Part shown: piece after piece, positions 1-6,586 of the stretch
How the letters are laid out: each line of letters opens with the position of its first letter
Numbering within the stretch: position 1 is the first letter of the stretch
NCBI GenBank assembly: GCA_038241115.1
Contig: JBBRGA010000118.1
Span: 1-10,982 of the forward strand
DNA from: JANYJJ01 sp038241115
GTDB lineage: Bacteria; Pseudomonadota; Gammaproteobacteria; Burkholderiales; Burkholderiaceae_C
Reading direction: 5' to 3'
Length of the DNA: 10,982 bases
Notes under the pieces: generated by a model
What the model was told of the DNA's origin: nothing
Database searches by the model: none
What the model saw: the letters and a program-made list of their open reading frames with translations, nothing else
Translations under genes and position numbers: made by a program

Positions 1-120
1 GGCCACTCATCGAAGGGCTTGATTGCCACCGCAGCAGCGCGGCGGGCGTTTCACCCGGCTCGCCCGCGCTCCTCGCCTGTGGGAACATCATTGTTAGATT
101 CGAAGCGAACAGGAACACAT
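1..120. other. Non-coding leader before the first gene
   Basis: No gene can be supported here. Frame 3 on the + strand stays open from the edge to about 225, but it runs into the methyltransferase gene in another frame and its translation resembles nothing I know. A 7-bp inverted repeat (42-48 with 61-67, 12-nt loop) could be part of an upstream terminator, but no T run follows it. An AGGA at 111-114 sits six bases before the ATG at 121 and is the likely ribosome binding site for that gene. I see no convincing promoter. Confidence 0.5.
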
Positions 121-858
121 ATGCCGTTTTACTCAACCGACTTTTACGACGGGATCAGCGCCGGGTCGCGCCAATCGGCGCAGGTGGTTTTGCCTTTGAT
201 TTTCGATCTGCTAAAGCCTCATAGCGTCGTTGACATTGGCTGCGGGGCAGGGACTTGGCTGGCCGTGAGCGCCGAACTGGGCGCCGAACGCATTTTTGGC
301 GTGGACGGTGCGTGGGTGACGGCGCAGACACTGCAAATTCCCATCGATAAATTCAAAGCTGCTGACCTGCGCGAACCGCTGCAACTGGGCCAGTCTTTTG
401 ACCTTGCAATTTCGATGGAAGCTGCTGAACACCTGCCTGAATCACGTTCGAAAAGCTTCGTGAAGGAACTCACGTTGCTCAGCAAAGCGGTGCTGTTTTC
501 GGGTGCCGTACCACGGCAAGGCGGAGATTTCCACATCAACGAACAGTGGCAAGATTACTGGGCCGAGCGTTTCGCCGCGCACGGCTACGTAGCCATTGAT
601 TGCGTGCGACCCGTCATTTGGAGCGACACCCGAGTGGCGTATTGGTATGCGCAAAATGCGCTGTTGTATGTGTCGCAGGAACTGCTGGAATTGAATATCG
701 CCTTGCGCGTGGCGTATGAAAAAACGAACCCCCATCAACTGTCGGTGGTGCATCCAACACTGTTCGCCATGCGTACTCGCAAGAGCAAGTTCAAGCTTTG
801 GACCGACCCTTACTCACGCAAGCTGCGAAGCTTGCGCGATCGACTGCGTGGTAAGTGA
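121..858 (+). CDS. Class I SAM-dependent methyltransferase
   Basis: Predicted cytosolic methyltransferase of 245 residues with a Rossmann-like SAM-binding fold. Motif I is clear at residues 36-46 (VVDIGCGAGTW). It is followed by an acidic loop with VDG, which fits the ribose-binding position, and by a central segment SFDLAISMEAAEHLPE, typical of the Methyltransf_23/Methyltransf_11 group (the E-H-L after motif II). I chose the ATG at 121 over an upstream GTG-type start at 19 because AGGA lies just before it and the extra 34 residues would be low-complexity and precede the fold. The C-terminus is basic (RKLRSLRDRLRGK). The substrate cannot be told from sequence; relatives of this kind are often found in polysaccharide or glycan loci. 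It is the first gene of the + strand block, 95 bp before the VTT-domain gene, so it may or may not share its transcript. Confidence 0.85.
   Translation: MPFYSTDFYDGISAGSRQSAQVVLPLIFDLLKPHSVVDIGCGAGTWLAVSAELGAERIFGVDGAWVTAQTLQIPIDKFKAADLREPLQLGQSFDLAISMEAAEHLPESRSKSFVKELTLLSKAVLFSGAVPRQGGDFHINEQWQDYWAERFAAHGYVAIDCVRPVIWSDTRVAYWYAQNALLYVSQELLELNIALRVAYEKTNPHQLSVVHPTLFAMRTRKSKFKLWTDPYSRKLRSLRDRLRGK
817..836. repeat. Perfect 8-bp inverted repeat with GCGA loop
   Basis: CGCAAGCT (817-824) and AGCTTGCG (829-836) are perfect reverse complements around the four-base loop GCGA, a GNRA-type tetraloop if transcribed. It lies inside the last codons of the methyltransferase gene, 20 bp before its stop. 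No T run follows, so it is not a standard intrinsic terminator. It could stabilise an mRNA 3' end or be chance in an Arg/Lys/Leu/Ser-coding stretch. Confidence 0.6.
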
Positions 859-953
859 CCCAGGTGCATCAAACGCCACCTGCGTGGATGCTTCAACGGA
901 CCTGTAAGAACGTCTGGCAGCAGCCGACCACCCAATTTGCAAACCTGCAAACC

Positions 954-1661
954 ATGTTCATCAGCCAGCCTTTCCGCCGCGTTCTGACGCTTGTGCTGGG
1001 CGCAGTCATCGCCGGTGCATTGATGTTGGTGTTCAACGCACTGCCGAGCTTCAGCATGACTTGGTTGCACACACGTCAAGCCGAGTTGCTGGCGCTTCAG
1101 GCCGCGCAACCGTGGGCCTTTGCGACCGGCTTGTTCTTGGTGTTCACCGTCTTGTCGGCCTTGGCGCTTCCCGGATGCAGCGTGCTCGCGTTGGCGGCGG
1201 GACTGTGTTTGGGTTGGGTGCCGGGAACACTTTTGGTGGTTCTGGCTTCTACCGTGGGGGCGACGATTTCTTTTTTGGCAGCCCGACACTGGTGGCGCGA
1301 TGCGGTGCGACGTCGCTTCGGCCATCGCTTGGCGGCGATAGAAGACGGGTTGGCGCGTGACGGCGCCTACTACTTGTTCTCACTGCGCGTGGCGCCTGTC
1401 ATTCCCTATGCGCTCATCAACCCTTTGATGGGTTTGTCGGCCATGCCGCTGCGACAGTTTTTCAGCGTCAGCTTGCTCGGCATGCTCGCGGGCAGCGCGG
1501 TCTACGTGTACGCGGGGACGGCGCTCAGCGAGGCCAGCAGTTGGGGCAGTCTGTTCACGCCCGGCTTGATGTCGGCGCTGTTGGCGCTGGCGCTGTTGCC
1601 TTGGATGTTGCGTTGGCTTGTTGCGGCGTTCAGACCGTCACGACCGGCGATCGCGGAGTGA
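954..1661 (+). CDS. TVP38/TMEM64 family (VTT domain) membrane protein
   Basis: Predicted polytopic inner-membrane protein of 235 residues. An N-terminal hydrophobic segment (about residues 10-30) is followed by the VTT/SNARE-associated core: LALPGCSVLALAAGLCLGW (70-88) with the P-G re-entrant motif, G-A-T-I-S-F-L-A-A-R ending at Arg111, and the second half with LRVAPVIPYALINPLMGLS, then a C-terminal hydrophobic helix. Proteins with this domain (DedA, YdjX/YdjZ, eukaryotic TMEM41B/VMP1) are linked to lipid or lipid-carrier movement across membranes; the cargo here is unknown. The start is uncertain: the ATG at 954 has no clear ribosome binding site, while a GTG at 855 overlaps the methyltransferase stop (GTGA) and would add 33 polar residues. 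I prefer 954 because homologues usually begin close to the first membrane helix. Its stop lies 7 bp before the next gene. Confidence 0.85.
   Translation: MFISQPFRRVLTLVLGAVIAGALMLVFNALPSFSMTWLHTRQAELLALQAAQPWAFATGLFLVFTVLSALALPGCSVLALAAGLCLGWVPGTLLVVLASTVGATISFLAARHWWRDAVRRRFGHRLAAIEDGLARDGAYYLFSLRVAPVIPYALINPLMGLSAMPLRQFFSVSLLGMLAGSAVYVYAGTALSEASSWGSLFTPGLMSALLALALLPWMLRWLVAAFRPSRPAIAE
1655..1658 (+). promoter_or_regulatory. Ribosome binding site for the TTG start at 1669
   Basis: GGAG lies ten bases before TTG 1669, inside the last codons of the VTT-domain gene. An in-frame TAA at 1663-1665 rules out any start further upstream, and the next in-frame ATG is far inside the conserved domain. 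This fixes TTG as the start. Confidence 0.6.
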
Positions 1662-1668
1662 ATAAACC

Positions 1669-3078
1669 TTGAGCGCCTTGCCCAGACTGGGCCTGCTGTT
1701 TGGCTACGACTGGGACGCCGACGGCTTTGCCGCGCTGCACGACCGCGCCGTTTTCGATCATGCGGGTTTTGACCTTTTCAGCTTTCCCAGCAACGCACAT
1801 TTGATTCACTTTGATTTGCTGCGCTTTGCACGCCGCCAAGCCGCGCGCGGACGCAAATTGGAATGGCGCGGCGTCGTCTCTCACCATGAGCAGTTCGGTG
1901 CTTTGGCGGCGGCTTTGGTGGCCGAGGAATTGGGTTTGCCAGGCACCAAACCCGAAGCTGTTTTGGCGGCTCAGCACAAGCTGTACGCGCGGGAGGTGCT
2001 GCAAAAAGTGGCCCCTGAAGCCAATATTGGTTTTGCCTCGCTCGACGTGGCTTATGGCGACGATATTCCGCACGACCTGAGCTACCCGCAATTTGTGAAG
2101 CCGGTGAAGGCCGCTTTTTCGGTTCTGGCGCGCGATGTGAAAAGTCGCGATGAATTGCAAGTGCACACGCGCTTTGGGCGGCGCGAGCTGTGGGTGATAC
2201 GCCGCTTGGTCGAGCCGTTCGAGCGTGTGATGCAACAGCGCTTGCCGCAGGCCGGCACGGCACACCGAATGATGTTGGAAACGCCGTTGCCGCTTGACAC
2301 GCCTCAGTACAACCTCGACGGCTGGGTGTTCAAAGGTCGGGCCCATGCGCTGGGTGTGGTGGACGCCGTGATGTATCCCGGCACGCAGGCATTCATGCGT
2401 TGGGAAGTGCCCAGTCAGCTGACTCCCACGCTGCAGCAGCGTGCGTTGGAAGTGGCCCAAAAGTTTTTGACCGCTATTGACTACACACACGGCTTTTTCA
2501 ACATGGAGTTCTTTCATGACCCCGTGTCTGACAGCTTGAGCGTGATTGAATTCAATCCGCGTTTGGCGTCCCAATTTGCCGACCTGTACCAACGCGTGAA
2601 AGGCGTGGACGCGCACGCCATGTCGCTGGCCTTGGCCTTGGGGCAAGACCCGGCCGACTTGCCGCGCAGCGCGCCCACCGCAGGCGCGGCGGCCAGCCAG
2701 GTTTATCGCTCGTTCGATGCTGCTGCGCAAGTTCGCATGCCCAGCGTAGAACAGCAAGCGCAGGTGATGCGCCGTTTTCCTGATGCCTTGCTGTTTGTGT
2801 ATCCGAAGACAGGCCATGCGCTGGACCGCGATTTCAAATGGCTGGGCAGCTACCGTCACGGCATCATTCATTTGGGTGGACGCAACCGGGCAGATTTGCG
2901 CGAGCGCACCGAACAAGCCAGCCGCATGCTGGGATGGACGGCTCCGTACTGTGAGATCAGAGGTGAGATCAGAGGTGAGATCAGCGGCGACCCTCGACCC
3001 ACCGCGCGTGGCAATGAACCTTTGCAAATTGCGCTGCCTCCAACGCATCTGAACGCGATCTCGCGATCGGTTTCTTGA
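1669..3078 (+). CDS. ATP-grasp domain protein, substrate unknown
   Basis: Predicted cytosolic ATP-dependent ligase of 469 residues. The ATP-grasp core runs from about residue 88 to 310: LGLPGTKPEAVLAAQHKLYA (88-107) opens the lid; K144, K147 and S151 in YPQFVKPVKAAFS fit the nucleotide-binding lysine strand and loop; E280 (NMEFF) and E294/N296 (IEFNPR) fit the metal-ligand pair. Biotin carboxylase and carbamoyl-phosphate synthase share this layout, but I see no biotin-carrier lysine motif, so it is not obviously a carboxylase; such enzymes usually join a carboxylate to an amine or thiol. The start is a TTG. Residues 428-440 are a short tandem repeat (EIRG EIRG EISG) in a poorly conserved tail. 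A second, smaller domain at about 380-425 follows the core. Close spacing with the VTT-domain gene implies co-translation. The product is unknown and should not be read as biotin carboxylase. Confidence 0.8.
   Translation: MSALPRLGLLFGYDWDADGFAALHDRAVFDHAGFDLFSFPSNAHLIHFDLLRFARRQAARGRKLEWRGVVSHHEQFGALAAALVAEELGLPGTKPEAVLAAQHKLYAREVLQKVAPEANIGFASLDVAYGDDIPHDLSYPQFVKPVKAAFSVLARDVKSRDELQVHTRFGRRELWVIRRLVEPFERVMQQRLPQAGTAHRMMLETPLPLDTPQYNLDGWVFKGRAHALGVVDAVMYPGTQAFMRWEVPSQLTPTLQQRALEVAQKFLTAIDYTHGFFNMEFFHDPVSDSLSVIEFNPRLASQFADLYQRVKGVDAHAMSLALALGQDPADLPRSAPTAGAAASQVYRSFDAAAQVRMPSVEQQAQVMRRFPDALLFVYPKTGHALDRDFKWLGSYRHGIIHLGGRNRADLRERTEQASRMLGWTAPYCEIRGEIRGEISGDPRPTARGNEPLQIALPPTHLNAISRSVS
2951..2986 (+). 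repeat. 3 x 12-bp in-frame tandem repeat
   Basis: The unit GTGAGATCAGAG is present at 2951-2962 and 2963-2974, and at 2975-2986 with one change (A to C at the eleventh base). The length is a multiple of three, so copy number can change without a frameshift. It encodes Glu-Ile-Arg-Gly units near the C-terminus of the ATP-grasp protein. Confidence 0.9.
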
Positions 3079-3131
3079 AACTTCGATTTCTTCAACCGCC
3101 ACTCAACCCCGACTTAACCCCACTTCAGCCC

Positions 3132-3788
3132 ATGAACAACTCCTCGCTTTTACCTGCTCAGATTTCGCTTGCCCAGCGTTCGCCCAACGGCTTTCTCAGT
3201 CGCGTCTTCAACCTCACCACGGCGGCCGTTCTGGCCACGCTGCTGCTCGGTGGCTGTTCGGCCATGACAGCGCAAAACCCGTCGTCCACGTTGAAGCCCG
3301 TAAACGCCGTGTCCGACGGCGCAGACGCTCGCCTCATGCTCAAGGGTTTTGATGTGGTGGCGTATTTCGCTGAAGGCAAACACGCTGTGGGAATGCCCGC
3401 CATCAAAAGCGTCTACCAAGATGTGACGTTCCGCTTCGCGAGCACTGAGCACAAAGCCCTGTTCGATGCCAACCCGGCCAAATACCAGCCCCAATACGGT
3501 GGCTACTGTGCCAACGGTTTGGTCTACGGCATTCCTTGGGGAGGCGACGGTGATACCTGGTTGATGCAAGACGACAAGCTCTACATTTTTGGCGGTGCAG
3601 GCTCGATGGCGGCGTTCAAGCTGGACGTGCCGGGCAACATCAAATTAGCCGATAAGTATTGGACCGAAGAGGCCAACGGCACCAACAGCTTTGTGCAGCG
3701 CGCCAAGCGAATGGTGTTCAAGGTACCGCACTACAAGAGCGGCGAGGAACTCGATCGCATGGTGAAGGCGGCGGCGCAAAAAGGCTGA
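3132..3788 (+). CDS. YHS-domain lipoprotein
   Basis: Predicted exported lipoprotein of 218 residues. Arg24 precedes a hydrophobic stretch ending in a lipobox LGGC with Cys42 as the lipidation site, so the mature protein is anchored in a membrane facing the periplasm. The YHS domain follows: LKGFDVVAYFAEGK (70-83), a central VTFRFASTEHKALFDANPAKY (98-118, in two parts around the conserved aromatic residues) and QYGGYCANG with Cys126. YHS domains are small, often metal-associated folds; the role of this periplasmic group is not known. The tail (about 180-218) is basic and longer than in simple YHS proteins. The ATG at 3132 lacks a clear ribosome binding site. An alternative TTG at 3075 overlaps the ATP-grasp stop (TTGA) and would add 19 residues before the signal peptide; I think it less likely. 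The patatin gene starts 4 bp after its stop. Confidence 0.8.
   Translation: MNNSSLLPAQISLAQRSPNGFLSRVFNLTTAAVLATLLLGGCSAMTAQNPSSTLKPVNAVSDGADARLMLKGFDVVAYFAEGKHAVGMPAIKSVYQDVTFRFASTEHKALFDANPAKYQPQYGGYCANGLVYGIPWGGDGDTWLMQDDKLYIFGGAGSMAAFKLDVPGNIKLADKYWTEEANGTNSFVQRAKRMVFKVPHYKSGEELDRMVKAAAQKG
3781..3784 (+). promoter_or_regulatory. Ribosome binding site for the TTG start at 3793
   Basis: AAGG, preceded by more A residues, sits eight bases before TTG 3793 and overlaps the end of the YHS gene. It supports a TTG start, which is also needed to include the twin-arginine signal and lipobox of the patatin protein. Confidence 0.5.
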
Positions 3789-3792
3789 CTCT

Positions 3793-4698
3793 TTGAACTC
3801 GGCCTCGCTCACCCGCCGTGGTGTCTTGGCGGCCGCCGCTGCGCAAGCCGCATGGCTCAGCGGCTGCGCGTTTGACCCCGACGCCGACCACATCGGTCCC
3901 AACGCGCCAGGCATGACCGCCTTGCTACGCAAACCGCGCGTGGCGTGGGTGCTCAGCTCGGGCGGGCCGCGCGGTTTTGTGCATGTGGGCGTGATCAAGG
4001 CGCTGGACGAATTGGGCGTGGTGCCCGATGTCATCGTGGGCGCGTCGGCGGGTGCTTTGGTGGGCGTGCTGCGCGCCGCCGGCGTTCGTGGTGTGGAGCT
4101 GGAGCGGCTGGCACTCGAGCTGTCGCCCGCCACGTTGGCGCGCGTGTCGGTGGGCGGCTCTGAACGTTTGAGTGGCAGCGCACTGGCCAGCTTGGTGCGC
4201 GACCAAATGCGCACCAAGGACCTGGCGCCGCAACTCGAGAAGCTGCCCCTGATGGCCCTGTGCGCGGTTCAAAGATTGAGCGACGGTGGCGTCATTTGCT
4301 TCAACCATGGCGATGCCGGTCTGGCCGTGCAAGCGGCCTGTGCCATCGAAGGGCAATTCACGCCGGTGCGCGTGCGCGGCCAGCGTTACGCCGATGCCGA
4401 TTTGCGCGTGCCACTGCCAGTGCGCTTGGTGCGCTCATTGGGCGCCGTGCGCGTTTTGGCGGTTGACGCTTCGGCTGATGAGACGCGTGCGCCCGCTGGC
4501 ACCGAGCGTTGGCGTGAAAGCGACTTGCGCAAACGCGCGTTGACGCGCCCCGACGCCGAAGCCGCCGATGTGCTGCTGCATCCCGACATCGGCTACTACG
4601 CCAGCGTGTCGCGCGAGTACCGCGAAAAATGCATCGCGGCGGGCTATCGCGACACCATCGCCGCGGCCGCACGCATCAAAGCGCTGCATGCCGCTTAG
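3793..4698 (+). CDS. Patatin-like phospholipase, Tat-type lipoprotein
   Basis: Predicted acyl hydrolase of 301 residues. The N-terminus LTRRGVLAAAAAQAAWLSGC combines a twin-arginine pair (R8-R9) with a lipobox whose Cys25 would be lipidated, so the enzyme is probably exported folded and membrane-anchored. The patatin fold follows: oxyanion-hole segment SSGGPRGFVHVG (55-66), nucleophile elbow GASAG with Ser85, and YADADLRVPLP with Asp201 as the partner of the Ser-Asp dyad. Two motifs differ from the usual form: the first Gly of GGGxRG is Ser, and DGG/DGA is DAD. Ser85 and Asp201 remain, so I expect activity, but on an unknown ester, possibly a phospholipid. The first in-frame ATG (residue 41) would remove the signal, which argues for TTG 3793. 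Its tight spacing to the YHS lipoprotein gene suggests that two periplasm-facing lipoproteins are made together. Confidence 0.85.
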   Translation: MNSASLTRRGVLAAAAAQAAWLSGCAFDPDADHIGPNAPGMTALLRKPRVAWVLSSGGPRGFVHVGVIKALDELGVVPDVIVGASAGALVGVLRAAGVRGVELERLALELSPATLARVSVGGSERLSGSALASLVRDQMRTKDLAPQLEKLPLMALCAVQRLSDGGVICFNHGDAGLAVQAACAIEGQFTPVRVRGQRYADADLRVPLPVRLVRSLGAVRVLAVDASADETRAPAGTERWRESDLRKRALTRPDAEAADVLLHPDIGYYASVSREYREKCIAAGYRDTIAAAARIKALHAA

Positions 4699-4766
4699 CG
4701 GATTGCTGTCATTTTTGCTGCCTTGCTTCGACATCAATCACTGCCCACACTTTCTCAAGGTCCACC

Positions 4767-5606
4767 ATGAACCTCCATCGCTCCAGCCGCCGTCAATTTG
4801 TGGCACTTGCAGGCGTCCTCGCAGTTGCCTTCACGTTTTCCGTGCCCACCCAAGCGCAGAGCTTTGACCACACACACGCCGCCTGGACCACACTTTTGAA
4901 AAAGCATGTGGTGCTGCTTGACGGCGGCAAGGCTTCGCAAGTTCGCTACGCCGGCATGCTCGCTGACCATGCGGCGCTGAAGGCCTACTTGGCGCAACTC
5001 TCGGCTGTCAGTGCGGCCGCATTCGACGGCTACACCAAGCCTCAGCAAATGGCGTTTTTGATCAATGCCTACAACGCCTACACGGTGGAGTTGATCCTCA
5101 CCAAGTACCCCAAGCTGGAATCGATACGCGACCTGGGCAGCTTCACCACCAAGCCCTGGGGCATCAAAAACATCCCGCTGCTGGGCACCATCATGACGCT
5201 CGACAACATCGAGCACGACACCCTTCGTGCCAAGGACCGCTTTGACGATCCGCGCGTTCACTTTGCCGTCAACTGCGCCAGCGTCGGTTGCCCCATGCTG
5301 CGCGAAGAAGCCTTTGTGCCCGAGAGATTGGAAGCGCAACTCGAGGAGCAAGCACTGCGCTTTATGTCCGACCGCAGCCGCAACCGCTTCAATGCCGCCA
5401 GCGGCAAATTAGAGGTCAGCAAAATTTTTGATTGGTACGGCGGTGACTTCAAGCTGGGCCACAAAGGCATTGCCTCATTGCCCGCCTTTGCCGCCAAGTA
5501 CGCAGTTCAACTGACCGACGCGCCTGCGGACCGCGAACGCATCAAAGCCAAAGACTTTTCGGTGGGTTTTTTAGACTACGACTGGAAGTTGAACGACGCG
5601 CGTTGA
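4767..5606 (+). CDS. DUF547 protein with Tat-type signal
   Basis: Predicted periplasmic protein of 279 residues, function unknown. The N-terminus has SSRRQFVALAGVLAVAFTF with R8-R9 and ends in a likely cleavage site near TQAQS (28-32), so the Tat pathway is probable, though Sec is possible. The DUF547 domain is recognised by MAFLINAYNAYTVELIL (95-111), the IEHDTLR segment (148-154), and HFAVNCASVGCP (165-176) with Cys170 and Cys175, then IFDWYGGDF and a terminal DYDWKLN. The conserved His and Cys residues may form an active or metal site, but no activity is established to my knowledge. AAGG at 4757-4760, six bases before the ATG, fixes the start. A 68-bp gap with no visible terminator separates it from the patatin gene, so it may be the last gene of the same transcript. 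It ends 29 bp before the stop of the convergent dehydrogenase gene. Confidence 0.85.
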   Translation: MNLHRSSRRQFVALAGVLAVAFTFSVPTQAQSFDHTHAAWTTLLKKHVVLLDGGKASQVRYAGMLADHAALKAYLAQLSAVSAAAFDGYTKPQQMAFLINAYNAYTVELILTKYPKLESIRDLGSFTTKPWGIKNIPLLGTIMTLDNIEHDTLRAKDRFDDPRVHFAVNCASVGCPMLREEAFVPERLEAQLEEQALRFMSDRSRNRFNAASGKLEVSKIFDWYGGDFKLGHKGIASLPAFAAKYAVQLTDAPADRERIKAKDFSVGFLDYDWKLNDAR

Positions 5607-5620
5607 TGCGGCGCTTGCGT

Positions 5621-5641
5621 TTTTGAGCAGCCAGCTCAAAA
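5621..5641. repeat. Perfect 8-bp inverted repeat between convergent genes
   Basis: TTTTGAGC (5621-5628) and GCTCAAAA (5634-5641) are perfect reverse complements with the 5-nt loop AGCCA. The repeat covers the stop codon of the dehydrogenase gene and the gap after the DUF547 gene. On both strands the T run comes before and the A run after the hairpin, so it lacks the U tract of a standard intrinsic terminator unless the T/A arms form part of the stem. It may still pause transcription from both sides. Confidence 0.55.
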
Positions 5642-6421
5642 CGTGCCCGGATAACTGCCGCCGTCCATCAGCAGGTTCTGTCCTGTGATGTAGCCCGCGT
5701 GCATGCTGCACAAAAACGCGCACATCGCACCAAATTCTTCCGGGCTGCCAAAACGACGCGCAGGAATGGTGGCCTGCCTGGCCGCGATGGCGCTTTCAGG
5801 ATCGCGGCCCGCTTTGGCGGCGCCCGCGCGCAGTGTGGTTTGCAAGCGTTCGGTGTCAAACGCACCGGGCAACAGGCCGTTGATGGTCACGCCCCGGGCG
5901 GCGATGGAACTGCGTGCCAAGCCGGCCACAAAACCCGTCAAACCGCTGCGCGCCCCGTTGCTCAGGCCCAGCACATCGATCGGGGCTTTCACCGCACCTG
6001 AAGTGATGTTGATGATGCGGCCATAGCCGCGCAGCGCCATGTCGTCGACCACGATTTTGATGAGCTCAATCGGCGTCAGCATGTTGGCGTCCAAAGCCTT
6101 AAGCCAGACCTCACGGTCCCATTCCCTGAAGTCGCCGGGTGGCGGCCCGCCGGCGTTGTTCACCAGGATGTCCACCTGCGGGCACGCTGCCAGCGCTGCT
6201 GAGCGGCCCTCAGCGGTGGTGATGTCGCCCGAGACGGTGCGCACCTCGCCGGCGCCCTGTATTTTTCGCAGCGCATCTGCGGTTGCCTCAAGTGCCTGTG
6301 CGCCACGCGCGGTAATGACCACGTTGACACCTTCGCGCACCAAGGCTTCTGCGCAGCCCTTGCCCAAGCCCTTGCTGGCGGCGCAAACAAGCGCCCATTT
6401 GTTTTGAATGTGAAGGTTCAT
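5636..6421 (-). CDS. Atypical short-chain dehydrogenase/reductase (SDR)
   Basis: Predicted cytosolic SDR of 261 residues with a Rossmann fold. The cofactor loop reads AASKGLGKG (14-22), where the usual leading TG is replaced; NNAGG (88-92) is canonical, N113 fits the catalytic Asn, and S141 (ITSG) the catalytic Ser. The YxxxK pair is missing: the stretch GLSNGARSG (152-160) places Ser154 at the Tyr position and Arg158 at the Lys position. The C-terminal substrate-side segment PEEFGAMCAFLCSMHAGYITGQNLLMDGG is typical of the family. It resembles the 3-oxoacyl-ACP reductase-like SDR paralogues that share an LSNxxR signature; whether it reduces anything is open. No ribosome binding site is visible before the ATG at 6421. 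It lies downstream of the comEA terminator and so probably has its own promoter between 6422 and 6522, which I could not identify. Confidence 0.85.
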   Translation of the reverse strand: MNLHIQNKWALVCAASKGLGKGCAEALVREGVNVVITARGAQALEATADALRKIQGAGEVRTVSGDITTAEGRSAALAACPQVDILVNNAGGPPPGDFREWDREVWLKALDANMLTPIELIKIVVDDMALRGYGRIINITSGAVKAPIDVLGLSNGARSGLTGFVAGLARSSIAARGVTINGLLPGAFDTERLQTTLRAGAAKAGRDPESAIAARQATIPARRFGSPEEFGAMCAFLCSMHAGYITGQNLLMDGGSYPGTF

Positions 6422-6522
6422 GTGAGTGGATGGTTTGGTGTGGCGGAGTGGTTGAGCGACTCGTCGATTGTGAAGAGCCTTTTTACGTCGGCACGTTCGG
6501 CTGTGTTGGCAAAAGCAGGTCG

Positions 6523-6552
6523 AAAAAAAGCCCCGCAGTGCGGGGTTTTTTC
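6523..6552 (-). terminator. Intrinsic terminator after comEA
   Basis: CCCCGC (6531-6536) pairs with GCGGGG (6540-6545) around the 3-nt loop AGT. It is flanked by seven A residues on the left and six T residues on the right, so it reads as a hairpin plus U tract on both strands. On the - strand it lies 34 bp past the comEA stop and should end the lapA-lapB-hldE-hldD-comEA transcript. Nothing on the + strand nearby clearly needs it. Confidence 0.9.
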
Positions 6553-6586
6553 GTTTCAGCAGTGCAGCTGGATCTTTACTTATGGC

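Noticed and set aside
1..225. Frame-3 open stretch from the left edge
   Set aside because: It overlaps the methyltransferase start in a different frame and its translation has no recognisable features, so it is not supported as a gene end.
859..953. Short inverted repeat CAGGTG/CACCTG at 861-882 as a terminator
   Set aside because: Only a 6-bp stem with a 10-nt loop and no T run follows it.
1630..3102. 490-codon open frame on the - strand opposite the ATP-grasp gene
   Set aside because: It is fully antisense to a gene with clear ATP-grasp motifs, has no recognisable domain, and long antisense frames are common in GC-rich coding DNA.
3075..3131. TTG start at 3075 for the YHS gene, overlapping the ATP-grasp stop
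   Set aside because: It would put 19 Pro/Leu-rich residues before an already long signal peptide and has no ribosome binding site; ATG 3132 is preferred, though not certain.
6440..6465. tRNA-Ser-like sequence (GGCGGAGTGGTTGAGCG)
   Set aside because: It resembles tRNA-Ser end or D-arm sequence, but no anticodon arm, T arm or acceptor pairing could be formed around it.
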